Shown here piece by piece: positions 42,173 through 50,656 of a stretch of DNA of 61,261 bases (the first letter of the stretch is position 1; each line of letters opens with the position of its first letter). Under the pieces are notes generated by a model. That model worked only from the letters and a program-made list of their open reading frames with translations, had not been told where the DNA came from and ran no database searches. The translations under genes were made by a program, and so were the position numbers. Origin of the DNA: Granulicella sp. L46 (lineage in GTDB: Bacteria; Acidobacteriota; Terriglobia; Terriglobales; Acidobacteriaceae); NCBI RefSeq assembly GCF_009765785.1, contig NZ_LMUT01000025.1, positions 269,714 through 330,974 of the forward strand. The letters are read 5' to 3'.

Positions 42173-44078
42173 ACGTTGGATCTCCTTCGATAGTTAACCA
42201 CGCTGGGCTTATCGGCATCCGTTCTGTCAGGTCCAGTCTATAGAAAATCGACCCTGCACCGCCCGATTCCGCAACTCTCTCAAACCCGTGCTGAGGATAA
42301 AAATCTGCGCACGGAGCATTTTTCTTGGACTCGACGTATTCTCCAATCAACCATTTTCCGCCCATCTTCGCGGCCCGTTGCGCCACAAGCGAAAGGAGTG
42401 CCGTCTCGATTCCACGGCCAATAACACGGCATGAGAGCAGGAAAGAGTCGATCACACATTGATCTCCGTCCTGGGCAACCAGCGCTAACCCCACCACCCC
42501 TGCATCGCCGAAACGGTCCCGGACCCGCACAGCCACTGCCTGTCCGCCAGCGGCTGTGGCGTAATGCTCCACCTGTGTGGCCGAGTGACGCCGGGTGGTT
42601 AGGTTGAACTGGTTGGTCTTCGCGAGTAGTTGTACCGATCGTGCCAACGGTGCATCGACCGCGCTCACAAACGTACAAATAATCCCAAGCGATTGTAAAA
42701 ATTCGTCCCGGCTTGTTGTGGTGTCGCGCAGTGTATCCCGCTGAACCTGGGCCTCATACTCCTTCGATCGGTTTACATCGTCCTCGGTTATTGCCGCCGA
42801 ATCGAAGAACCACTTGTCGGCAAGCATGGGCACCAATTCCCAGGGTTTGTCCGCCGGTGCCTGCACCACGGCGACCTCTGGAAGGTATTGCCTGATCGCC
42901 TCGCATTCCGTTGGACTATCATCCACAAACACAAACGAGTCCAGCCCAAGGGAGAGATCCTTTGCTAAATCACGCAACGCATCGGACTTCTCGTTCCAGC
43001 CGATCTTCTTCGCGACAAATGTGTCCAGCCGTACGGCAAGATCCGCTGCGCGAAACTGAAAGGCTTCCTCCACATCCGCCTCATTATTCTTCGATACCAG
43101 CGCCAGAAGAATTCCTCGCGCCCCGAGTTGCTTCAGGTATCGCTGATACTCCAGGTAACAGTTGCCGGGGAACGCACTGCCGGTCACAATTCCATGAGGG
43201 CCATCCTCGCCGAGCACGCCCCCCCACAGGGTGTTATCCAGATCCGTGCAAAGCACCTTTCGAGGTGCGCGAAACAGTACCGACATAGTCCGCACTAAAC
43301 CCCGCGCATAGGTTTCGAATGCTCCTGCAGAAATGGGCAAGCGTGAGGCGAGAAAAAGACGTGCGTCCCTCCAGTTTGCACGTCCATACCGCGCAGCGAT
43401 CTCGTCCACATCGAAAAAAACACAGTCGGAAACGGTAGTACACACCGCGAGCATCTGCCGGTTTAGTTCCTTCACCGCATTTACCAGGCTGTGCTTCAGA
43501 TTCCCATCCCCGACCGGCCCCAGCGAGGTGTTATCGGGGACAACGCAACCCTGCACCACGAGGCGCCCGGCATTTCTGTCGCGGTAGGTGCGCAACATCT
43601 GCCCCACACGAGCGATTGAATCCGCAATCTCGGCTTCCACGTCCGTTCCGAGACCACTCGCGCACAAGTCTGGCAACCGTCCTGAAATTTCTTCAAGATC
43701 GAGTAGCACCAGCACGAGCTCTGCCTGAGAACGATCCAGGCTACTCTGTGGCGTCAGCATCTCGTCCATGTATGTGCCGTAGCCGCCAATTTCAATATCT
43801 AGCACGTAGCCTGCCAGCGCCGCCTCTACAGTCAGAAAAGGGAGTATCGGCTCCACAGTCACAGAGCGGACCACAAACGTTTTGAGCGGTCTGCATACTG
43901 CCTGCTTCACCAGAGCCACTCTCATGTTCCTGAGCGCGGACGCGCAGAACATGGTATCCGCCGGCCTTCTCGATTGCAGCAATTCCTGCGCATGTCGCAG
44001 CACGGCCCGCGCATCCTCGTTCCGGACAGCGTCCGACAACGCTTGCCGAACCTCCTGCCTATCCACGTTGCTCTCCAT
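42138..44078 (-). CDS. FkbH-like HAD-IIIC family enzyme (putative glyceryl-ACP synthase)
   Basis: A 646-residue protein in three parts. The N-terminal region (1-270) is SGNH-like and weakly conserved. The HAD-IIIC core has the nucleophile Asp motif LCTDLDNTLWGGVLGEDG at about 275-292, LALVSKNNEADV with Lys, and SFVFVDDSPTECEAIR. The C-terminal GNAT-type region (about 480-620) has VGLALVAQDGDQCVIDSFLL and CRVIGRGIETALL. Characterised FkbH proteins dephosphorylate 1,3-bisphosphoglycerate and load glycerate on an ACP thiol. The adjacent ACP, overlapping by 35 bp, fits that role. The ATG at 44078 lies 20 bp inside the acetyltransferase gene. Confidence 0.92.
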   Translation of the reverse strand: MESNVDRQEVRQALSDAVRNEDARAVLRHAQELLQSRRPADTMFCASALRNMRVALVKQAVCRPLKTFVVRSVTVEPILPFLTVEAALAGYVLDIEIGGYGTYMDEMLTPQSSLDRSQAELVLVLLDLEEISGRLPDLCASGLGTDVEAEIADSIARVGQMLRTYRDRNAGRLVVQGCVVPDNTSLGPVGDGNLKHSLVNAVKELNRQMLAVCTTVSDCVFFDVDEIAARYGRANWRDARLFLASRLPISAGAFETYARGLVRTMSVLFRAPRKVLCTDLDNTLWGGVLGEDGPHGIVTGSAFPGNCYLEYQRYLKQLGARGILLALVSKNNEADVEEAFQFRAADLAVRLDTFVAKKIGWNEKSDALRDLAKDLSLGLDSFVFVDDSPTECEAIRQYLPEVAVVQAPADKPWELVPMLADKWFFDSAAITEDDVNRSKEYEAQVQRDTLRDTTTSRDEFLQSLGIICTFVSAVDAPLARSVQLLAKTNQFNLTTRRHSATQVEHYATAAGGQAVAVRVRDRFGDAGVVGLALVAQDGDQCVIDSFLLSCRVIGRGIETALLSLVAQRAAKMGGKWLIGEYVESKKNAPCADFYPQHGFERVAESGGAGSIFYRLDLTERMPISPAWLTIEGDPTYEFAADTIVTS

Positions 44079-44655
44079 CGATAACTTCAGCCTCTTGCGA
44101 CTTCTCCGGTTCCGTCGAGGTTGACTGCGGCACCTTAGCGCGCATGACGATCCGCCCTGGAACTCCCATCACTGTCGCTCCCGCTGGTACGTTATTTATT
44201 ACCAGGGTATTGGCCGCAATCTTTGCTCCGTTACCGATCTTGATCTTACCCGCGAGCGTAGCTCTTGCCCCGATGTATACATCATCGCCCACAACTGGGA
44301 CACCCTGCCGCCCCATCGCCGAAGCCCCTATCGTCACGCCGTGCGCTAGATCGCAGTTTCGTCCCAGTACCGCTCCTGGATTAATGTGCACGCCTCCAGT
44401 ATGCCCGATGTACAGGCCGCCTCCGATGGTCGCCTGCGGATCTATGTCCATTTCCAGGATCACCACACATGACTTCGTAAGCACAAACGAAATCAGCTTC
44501 AACGGGATTCGGACCAGGGGCATTGGCTTATCTACATATAGCCAATGGCTGAACCGATAGGACGCGATAGCCCATATGGCCGGGTTGAGCCACAGATCTT
44601 TGCTGCGGTACCCGCGTGCCAGATAGCGTGACAAATCTTCATTAAACTTGCTCAT
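44059..44655 (-). CDS. Left-handed beta-helix acyltransferase (serine acetyltransferase-like)
   Basis: A 198-residue protein. An N-terminal helical part (to about 65) is followed by hexapeptide repeats: IDPQATIGGGLYIGHTGGVHINPGAVLG, LAHGVTIG with the catalytic His, VGDDVYIGARATLAGKIKIGNGAKIAANTLV, and the end VPAGATVMGVPGRIV. This matches CysE/WcaB-type O-acyltransferases. Being the first gene of the FkbH-ACP operon, it may acylate the polysaccharide and not make cysteine. The donor could be acetyl-CoA or the glyceryl-ACP; the latter is speculation. The C-terminal 25 residues are charged and overlap the FkbH start. Confidence 0.87.
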   Translation of the reverse strand: MSKFNEDLSRYLARGYRSKDLWLNPAIWAIASYRFSHWLYVDKPMPLVRIPLKLISFVLTKSCVVILEMDIDPQATIGGGLYIGHTGGVHINPGAVLGRNCDLAHGVTIGASAMGRQGVPVVGDDVYIGARATLAGKIKIGNGAKIAANTLVINNVPAGATVMGVPGRIVMRAKVPQSTSTEPEKSQEAEVIDGEQRG

Positions 44656-44854
44656 CTAGAAGTCTCGGACGTCATTCCTAATCCTACAACGGGTATTTTG
44701 GGATCTGTGCCGCGCGAGAATCGTAGCAAACGCTAGTGGGCACAATTGTTCAAAACGCAAAGTGTCTCTCAAATAATTATCGAAATCTTGGGCCCTGGAC
44801 CAGCAGATCGATTTGTAATTGGAAGTGTGCCGACGGTACGACGCAAGGTGCCGG

Positions 44855-46024
44855 CTACCTTCCGGACAGTAGGGCTCCATAAGCGCTGGCAATGTGCTTC
44901 ATCATCGTTTCTGTCGTGAATCTGTCCGTTGCCAGGTTCTTTCCCGCTGCGCCCATTGCTTTTGCCAGGGTAGGCTCGGAGAGCAACCTCACGATGGCGT
45001 TCGCAAGCGCAGTAGGATCCTCTGATGGGACAATCAATCCGGTGGTTCCGTCTTGCACGGCTTCTGCGTTTCCACCGACGTCGGTAGCAACAACCGGGAG
45101 GGATGCGGCCATAGCCTCGACGAGGGCATTGGAGAAGCCTTCGCTGCGCGAGGGAAGGACAAAGATGTCAGCCGTCGCAAGATGCTCTCGCAGATCTGCT
45201 ATGCCGCCCTCGAAGCTGAAGCGGTCAGAAAGGCTCAAGTCCCGAACAAGAGTTTGCAATTCCGCGAAATAGGCTGGATCCAGCACATCGCCCGCAATGC
45301 TGAACGAGACGTTGGGGAACTGCGACGTGATGGCCGCGGCCGCCTTGATGAATATGTCGTGTCCCTTTACCCTGCGGATATTCCCAACGGTCGTGACGAG
45401 GACTTTGCCTGGCGCCCTGGCGGGTCTGGAGGTCGTATCCCAATCGGAAAGATCCAAGCCGTTATAAATCGTCTGGACGCGAGCGGGGCCGATTCGATCC
45501 ACCTCGATGCAATGTCGGCGGACTTGTTCCGAGACGGCAAAAACCGCGTCAGGGGCACCGGCCATCAGCCGATAAGCAAGGTTGTGCTTGCGTGCCCGAA
45601 GAATTCCCATGTCTCTGCGGGACCATACAAGCTTCGCTTTTGACATGGTCTTGGTGACCAAGCCTGCCCAGAGATCGGAACTCTCAAAGAAGGTGTTCAC
45701 AATCTGGACGTTCTGTTCTTTGAGGAATTGTCTCAAATCCAACGCAGCTCGAAGCGCCGTTAGATCGTAGGTGCGCTGGATCGGCAGCAGGTAGATGGGG
45801 CAAGGCGGCGACTTCAGTTCGGCGATCGTAGGATCAATCGAAAGTGTCAGGATGGACGCGCGATATCCATAGAATGGCAAAAGAGCCCCAAGCCTCAGAA
45901 TGATGCGTTCTGCTCCCCCCAGAGTCTTCGAAAACTGGTCCACCACCAACAGAACGTGAGGTAAATTGCCATTCGCCGCATTTGCTGCAGGCAGCTCTGA
46001 AGATCCGGCTGCGATCTCAATCAT
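44855..46024 (-). CDS. Glycosyltransferase, GT4 family
   Basis: A 389-residue GT-B enzyme. The N-terminal LGGAERIILRL is the acceptor-side Gly loop. IYNGLDLSDWD, VTTVGNIRRVKGHDIFIKAA and the E-x7-E motif in PSRSEGFSNALVEAMAASLPVVATDVGGNAE are standard GT4 nucleotide-sugar features. The start at 46024 is chosen because AGAGG lies about 8 bases upstream; an ATG at 46048 has none. It is 200 bp upstream of the acetyltransferase operon on the same strand and divergent from the unknown gene at 46.2 kb. Confidence 0.93.
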   Translation of the reverse strand: MIEIAAGSSELPAANAANGNLPHVLLVVDQFSKTLGGAERIILRLGALLPFYGYRASILTLSIDPTIAELKSPPCPIYLLPIQRTYDLTALRAALDLRQFLKEQNVQIVNTFFESSDLWAGLVTKTMSKAKLVWSRRDMGILRARKHNLAYRLMAGAPDAVFAVSEQVRRHCIEVDRIGPARVQTIYNGLDLSDWDTTSRPARAPGKVLVTTVGNIRRVKGHDIFIKAAAAITSQFPNVSFSIAGDVLDPAYFAELQTLVRDLSLSDRFSFEGGIADLREHLATADIFVLPSRSEGFSNALVEAMAASLPVVATDVGGNAEAVQDGTTGLIVPSEDPTALANAIVRLLSEPTLAKAMGAAGKNLATDRFTTETMMKHIASAYGALLSGR

Positions 46025-46202
46025 TTGCCAACCTCTAGTCGACAGCATTGCGGAAAGATAATTTCAAGGATACTACGTACCCACGGTAACCCCATGCCGG
46101 TTGATGAACCCATCGCCGCTTACGAGTAGCTACAATGCCAATTGACACGACTGTCTCAGAAGTCTGGGTTCTGAAAAGGCAACACTGTGAGGACGAAACA
46201 GG

Positions 46203-47057
46203 ATGACTAAGCAAGAAGCGGCGATGGACGCGACTCAGGCGGGAAAGGGGAACTGGGCGCGCTTTAACTTTCCGATGGAGAAGGTAGAGGAAGCGGCTAC
46301 GGAGTGGCGTCAGGCTTTGAATGGGGTCGCCCGTCCGTGGCTATGTTGGAATGTGAGCGACCGCTGGTGCAGGGTCCAACAAAGGCTCATTCAGGAGGTC
46401 GGCTGGACACCAGTAATCGGTTTTGATCCGCGCTGCGGACCACCCACGGTATTGCCAGGTTCGATCATGATCGACTTCAACTCTCATTTTGGATTTGATG
46501 TCATGTGGCCGCACTTCCCACTTGAATTTGCGTTCCTGTTCGCGGACCGGCTCGCATTTTGGCATGCCGATTTGTTGTGCACGCTTGACACGATGAAAAT
46601 ATTGCGAGACAAGTTCGAAACCTTGCCCGATGGCGCCACGGCAGCAGTCCCCAACTGGGGTGGGCGCCGCAACTTACTTAGGTTTCGTCACCATCGTTAT
46701 TGGGAATTGGTGGGTTGCACGACCAAGGGGGCAGGCAGGGATCAGTTCGAGCACGGTTGCGGTTGGTGGCGGTACTTCAAAGATCACCCTCAGTGCCTCG
46801 ACGAAAAAGAGCGCCATCGACGCTCAAAATACTACTACGATTCCGGAGTTGGCATCATGTACTGGAAACGGCATTATGGGGGACACGTCGAAGACATTCC
46901 CGAGAAATTAGTTGCGGCAGGACACTGCACCTCGATCAACAGAAAGTCTTATCGTCAAGTCGACCCTGCCGGCGCACGCAATCTGGGGGCAGAAATAGAC
47001 CTGAACTTTGACATTGAGGAGGTTGCCGCCAGGCTGGGAATTGCCCACTTGCTCTAG
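46203..47057 (+). CDS. Unrecognised protein of the polysaccharide locus
   Basis: A 284-residue protein that I cannot assign. It is rich in Trp, His, Cys and Arg: WLCWNVSDRWCRVQQRL, FGFDVMWPHFPLEFAFLFADRLAFWHADLL, GCGWWRYFKDHPQCLDEKERHRR and YYYDSGVGIMYWKRHYGGH. There is no signal peptide or membrane helix. The segment LAFWHADLLC followed near the end by AAGHCTSINRKSYRQV is reminiscent of GT-A glycosyltransferase-like proteins, but I see no firm DxD. Location between glycosyltransferase genes suggests a sugar-transfer or modifying role. Confidence 0.6.
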   Translation: MTKQEAAMDATQAGKGNWARFNFPMEKVEEAATEWRQALNGVARPWLCWNVSDRWCRVQQRLIQEVGWTPVIGFDPRCGPPTVLPGSIMIDFNSHFGFDVMWPHFPLEFAFLFADRLAFWHADLLCTLDTMKILRDKFETLPDGATAAVPNWGGRRNLLRFRHHRYWELVGCTTKGAGRDQFEHGCGWWRYFKDHPQCLDEKERHRRSKYYYDSGVGIMYWKRHYGGHVEDIPEKLVAAGHCTSINRKSYRQVDPAGARNLGAEIDLNFDIEEVAARLGIAHLL

Positions 47058-47542
47058 TCTGCTTTTGCGATCGGAAGAGTTCCCAGTGCCCAAGGCGAGG
47101 GGGACATCAGCTTTTCGAAGACCAGCAGATTATCGTCATTACGATTACAGGGACTTGGTAATGACAATCAGTGGGCTCGCAGCAATGTGTTCGGCTGAAG
47201 CTCATCGCTGCGAAACATAAGGTTAGCAAGTCCGCGACTTGCGCACGTGAATACCCTGCATTCCGCACCCATGGACCAAAGTTGGCTCTGTCGAGTATTC
47301 ACCCAATCTCTGGAAAGCCAATTTTGGCGTGCGGCATCAGCCCAGCGTTCCGTATCTCCGCGGCGGCGAACTGGGGCTCGGCGTGGATCGCTGAGTTACC
47401 CGGACCCCAAAAGGCAGTAATCTATTCAATAAAGTAATTTTGCTTCGAATTGCCATGCCTGCGCGATGAGATTGTTCCCTGCTTTCGTCATCGGTCAGGC
47501 AATTCGCATAGAACTTGTCTTAGCAGCGAAATTGAGGATCGC
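47058..47542 (+). other. 485-bp gap without a supported gene
   Basis: Several short frames exist but none has a ribosome binding site or coding-like codon use. The region presumably carries the promoter of the following glycosyltransferase. No repeat or strong hairpin stands out. Confidence 0.4.
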
Positions 47543-48433
47543 ATGGTACGTTCTTTGCTGAAAGATGTCTTTGTCGGTGAGTCGTTGCTTACCCGCGCAG
47601 CCGTGCGTTTGATAGCTCGTCCAGGCCCGATCGCCATGCTGCTGTTGGTGCGGGATGAAGCCGACATCATCGAATCCAATATCAACTTTCATCGGCATTT
47701 CGGGATCGAACGTTTTGTCGTTACCGACAATGGATCGACCGACGGCACGCGGGATATTCTGGCCAAGTTCGAGAGGCAGTTACCTAATTTCATTGTGATT
47801 GATAATCCCGAGGCCGCTTTCATGCAGAGCGAATTGGTGAACCGGATGATCCGGGTAGCTAAACAAAAGTTCCGTCCCCGTTGGATTATCTCGGCGGATG
47901 CGGATGAATTCTGGTATCCAGTTAGCGGGCATTATCACACTGAATTGGATGGGCGCAAAAACATTCTGAAATGTAGCTGGCACAACTTTTTGCCCCGCTC
48001 GGGAGTGGAGTGGCAGAAATTTGACGATATCGGCGATACGCCCTGGTATCACGGCGGCATGAGCAAGCTATTCTGTCTGGCTCCGGGTCTCCACGGAATG
48101 TATACCGGTAACCATAGCTCGCGCTCTATACCGCGCATCATTGCTTCGTCGAATAACATTCGCGTCTATCACTATCCATTGCGTAGTTATGAACAGTTCG
48201 AGCGCAAGATCGTGCGTGGTTATCGCGCACTGGTCAACTCACCAAATCTTTCAACGGATGTAGCGTGGCACTGGAGAGAAGCTCATCAAGCTTGGGAAGA
48301 GGGCCGACTGCGAACAGTCTATGAGGAACTCGGATCGCGTCCTGGTGCAGAGAAGGACCCGACGATGGCCGATCTCTTGGAGAGCGTTGCACTGCGAAAC
48401 GCAGAGCCAGCCGAGTTTGAGATGGAGCGGTAA
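47543..48433 (+). CDS. Glycosyltransferase family 2/92-like protein
   Basis: A 296-residue protein. IAMLLLVRDEADIIESNINFH followed by FVVTDNGSTDGTRDIL, then WIISADADEFWYP with a DxD-type motif, match the Glyco_tranf_2_4 (GT92-like) fold, as does the C-terminal HYPLRSYEQFERKI. The ATG at 47543 has GAGG 5-6 bases upstream; the frame to 47450 is an unsupported extension. It is soluble and cytosolic, acting on a lipid-linked acceptor by context. It is on the same strand as the formyltransferase-like gene 340 bp downstream. Confidence 0.88.
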   Translation: MVRSLLKDVFVGESLLTRAAVRLIARPGPIAMLLLVRDEADIIESNINFHRHFGIERFVVTDNGSTDGTRDILAKFERQLPNFIVIDNPEAAFMQSELVNRMIRVAKQKFRPRWIISADADEFWYPVSGHYHTELDGRKNILKCSWHNFLPRSGVEWQKFDDIGDTPWYHGGMSKLFCLAPGLHGMYTGNHSSRSIPRIIASSNNIRVYHYPLRSYEQFERKIVRGYRALVNSPNLSTDVAWHWREAHQAWEEGRLRTVYEELGSRPGAEKDPTMADLLESVALRNAEPAEFEMER

Positions 48434-48776
48434 GGAAGCCTCGTGAATCTCCACGCACCGGAATTCCGATTAGACGCTGGATGTTGGCGGCCTAATTCTC
48501 TGAAATTACGTCCACAGGGAGAACTCGGTTCAGCCAACGGAAAGGCATAACGACAAAGTACCCGCAGAATCGACCGCGCATCTGAACAAAGTTGATTGTA
48601 AAAATTGACGACGAGGGCGGAAATCGATCCGCTAAAGTAACGTAACTCAATAATTGCCATGACTTCAGCGTGTGCCTTGGGTGTAACGCCAGCCTCTCGG
48701 ATTGATCGACTGTTATACTTAGCGGGCAAAACCGAAGCAACTCGCGTGGCAGAATGACAAAAGATATAGGAGAGGT
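48434..48776. other. 343-bp gap without a supported gene
   Basis: A minus-strand frame spans part of it and continues into the preceding gene, but it overlaps a well-supported gene and has no ribosome binding site. The last bases hold TATACT and AGGAGAGGT serving the next gene. Nothing else was recognised. Confidence 0.4.
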
Positions 48777-50429
48777 ATGTTACGCATCGGTGTGATGCTG
48801 GATTCGCTGACAACTAGTGCGTGGGTCGCCAAAATCATCGAGGATATTCAAGCCTCAGAGTTTGCCGATGTTTCGGTTGTCATTCTGAATACGCCCGCGG
48901 TGAAGCAGAAGCCTTCGCTGCAAAAGTGGGTAATAGACCATTGGAATCTGGCTCTCTATCATCATTACGCGCGATGGGACTACCAGAAGTACAAAACTGA
49001 TCCAGACGCAAAAGCGCCGCGTGATTTGTCAATGATCCTTAGCGAATCCCAGTGCATCGAAGTAAATCCCGTTCGCAAGGGCCCCGCAGATTTGTTCGAT
49101 GAGGACGATCTCGTTCAGATACGTGCTGCGAATCTCGATGTCGTCCTTCGGTTTGGATTTCGTATTCTTCGAGGCGAAATTCTGAACGTAGCAAGGTATG
49201 GTACTTGGTCTTTTCATCATGATGATAATCTTGCGTACAGGGGGCGGCCACCGCTCTTTTGGGAAATATACGAGGAGAACCCTGTTTCCGGCTCTGTCCT
49301 GCAGATTCTGAACGAGTCTCTTGATGGCGGCCATGTTATTTACCGGAGCTATTCCGCGACAGATTTTACCTCGCTTTATCGAAACAGAAATCCTATCTAT
49401 TGGAAGACCGCAGAATTTGCCTTGCGTAGGCTACGCGACCTTGATTCGCGGGGGTGGAGTTACATTGAGTCCCTGGCGACCTATACCGAAAAGGATGACT
49501 ATGATCGAAGCATTTACAGGATTCCAAATACGTTTCAGATGATGCTGTTTCTGTGGCGTCTTGTACTGGAGTCTTTTCGCAACAATATATCCTCACGTCT
49601 GACCAGACGCTTTGAACAATGGTTTGTGGCGATCCGGAAACGGTCGCCGAATCGCGGTTTCGACAATGCCTTGGAGTACCATATTGTTCATCCACCGATG
49701 GACAGGTTCTACGCTGATCCATTTCTATTCGTGAGAGATGGAAAAACCTATCTATTTTTTGAAGATTATAGGTACAGTGAATCGCGAGCTCTTATTTCCT
49801 GTGCGGAAGTAAGTTCGGAAGGCACGCTTATGGAGCCGGTGGAGGTTTTGCGCCGTCCTTACCATCTCTCCTATCCGTTTTTAGTCGAGCACGAGGGAAT
49901 TATTTATATGATCCCTGAGTCCAGACAAAATGGGACGGTGGAGTTATATCGTGCAGATACTTTTCCAACTTGCTGGTCGCTTGCAGCGGTCTTGCTAAGG
50001 GATGTTGGCGCGGTTGACGCTACTATCCATCGGGCAGACGGGAAGTTCTGGATGTTTGCGGGGTTGTCCAACGGCAGGTACTCGAGTTGCGACGAGCTTG
50101 GATTGTTTTATGCAGACTCATTGTTCGGCCCCTGGACGCCACATCGCAATAATCCAGTTGTATCGGATGTGCGAAGAGCCCGACCTGCTGGAGCGTTGTT
50201 TTATCAAGATGGCAAATTAATCCGGCCGTCCCAAGACTGCTCGAAAGCATATGGCTATGCTCTGTGTTTCTCAGAAGTAACTGTTATGAACGAAATGGAA
50301 TATAGCGAGATTCCTGTGGGACGGATCGATCCGGAGTGGACTAGTAATAACCTGGGGACCCATACCTACTCCAGGACCGATGATTTTGAAATTATTGACG
50401 GCAAATCGATGATAAAAGGTAAGCCCTAA
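48777..50429 (+). CDS. Formyltransferase-fold N-domain fused to a GH43-like propeller (GIPC transferase-like) C-domain
   Basis: A 550-residue protein. Residues about 1-235 resemble formyl_trans_N: YGTWSFHHDD at 141-150, then LAYRGRPPLFWEI and LNESLDGGHVI. In enzymes such as Fmt the equivalent of SFH is NVH, so the catalytic Asn appears as Ser145, while His147 and the LDxG Asp remain. Residues about 300-545 are a beta-propeller like GH43/GH32 and the bacterial glucosamine inositolphosphorylceramide transferase-like family (RFYADPFLFVRDGKTYLFFED, LSYPFLVEHEGIIYMIPES, RRARPAGALFYQDGKLIRPSQD). A sugar N-acyl or glycosyl transfer on the polysaccharide is likely but unproven. AGGAGAGGT before the ATG fixes the start. 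Confidence 0.8.
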   Translation: MLRIGVMLDSLTTSAWVAKIIEDIQASEFADVSVVILNTPAVKQKPSLQKWVIDHWNLALYHHYARWDYQKYKTDPDAKAPRDLSMILSESQCIEVNPVRKGPADLFDEDDLVQIRAANLDVVLRFGFRILRGEILNVARYGTWSFHHDDNLAYRGRPPLFWEIYEENPVSGSVLQILNESLDGGHVIYRSYSATDFTSLYRNRNPIYWKTAEFALRRLRDLDSRGWSYIESLATYTEKDDYDRSIYRIPNTFQMMLFLWRLVLESFRNNISSRLTRRFEQWFVAIRKRSPNRGFDNALEYHIVHPPMDRFYADPFLFVRDGKTYLFFEDYRYSESRALISCAEVSSEGTLMEPVEVLRRPYHLSYPFLVEHEGIIYMIPESRQNGTVELYRADTFPTCWSLAAVLLRDVGAVDATIHRADGKFWMFAGLSNGRYSSCDELGLFYADSLFGPWTPHRNNPVVSDVRRARPAGALFYQDGKLIRPSQDCSKAYGYALCFSEVTVMNEMEYSEIPVGRIDPEWTSNNLGTHTYSRTDDFEIIDGKSMIKGKP

Positions 50430-50432
50430 AAT

Positions 50433-50461
50433 GCCCCATAGCTGTCGATGCCGTATGGGGC
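50433..50461. other. Hairpin after the formyltransferase-like gene
   Basis: GCCCCATA and TATGGGGC pair perfectly (8 bp) around a 13-base loop, starting 3 bases after the stop. There is no T-run, so it is not a clear intrinsic terminator; it may stabilise the mRNA 3' end. The remaining 195 bp to the next gene show nothing recognisable. Confidence 0.4.
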
Positions 50462-50656
50462 GGTTGCGATGACTGCACGGTTATCCAGTGAGTTTTGCTA
50501 GTGCTACTTTGATCGTGAATGCTCGGTTGATGATGATGCGGTTCCGGTTGAAGGATTATTAACACCCGAACTCTTAAAAACTAAGACAACTTGAGGGACA
50601 ATCTACTGAAGCTCGCAGCGGGCCCTTCTGGGAAGACCCTAGAGGCCTTCTGGCGA

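Noticed and set aside
48319-48813. 164-codon minus-strand frame across the gap after the GT2/92-like gene
   Set aside because: It overlaps coding sequence at both ends and lacks a start with a ribosome binding site; I considered a gene remnant but could not name a family.
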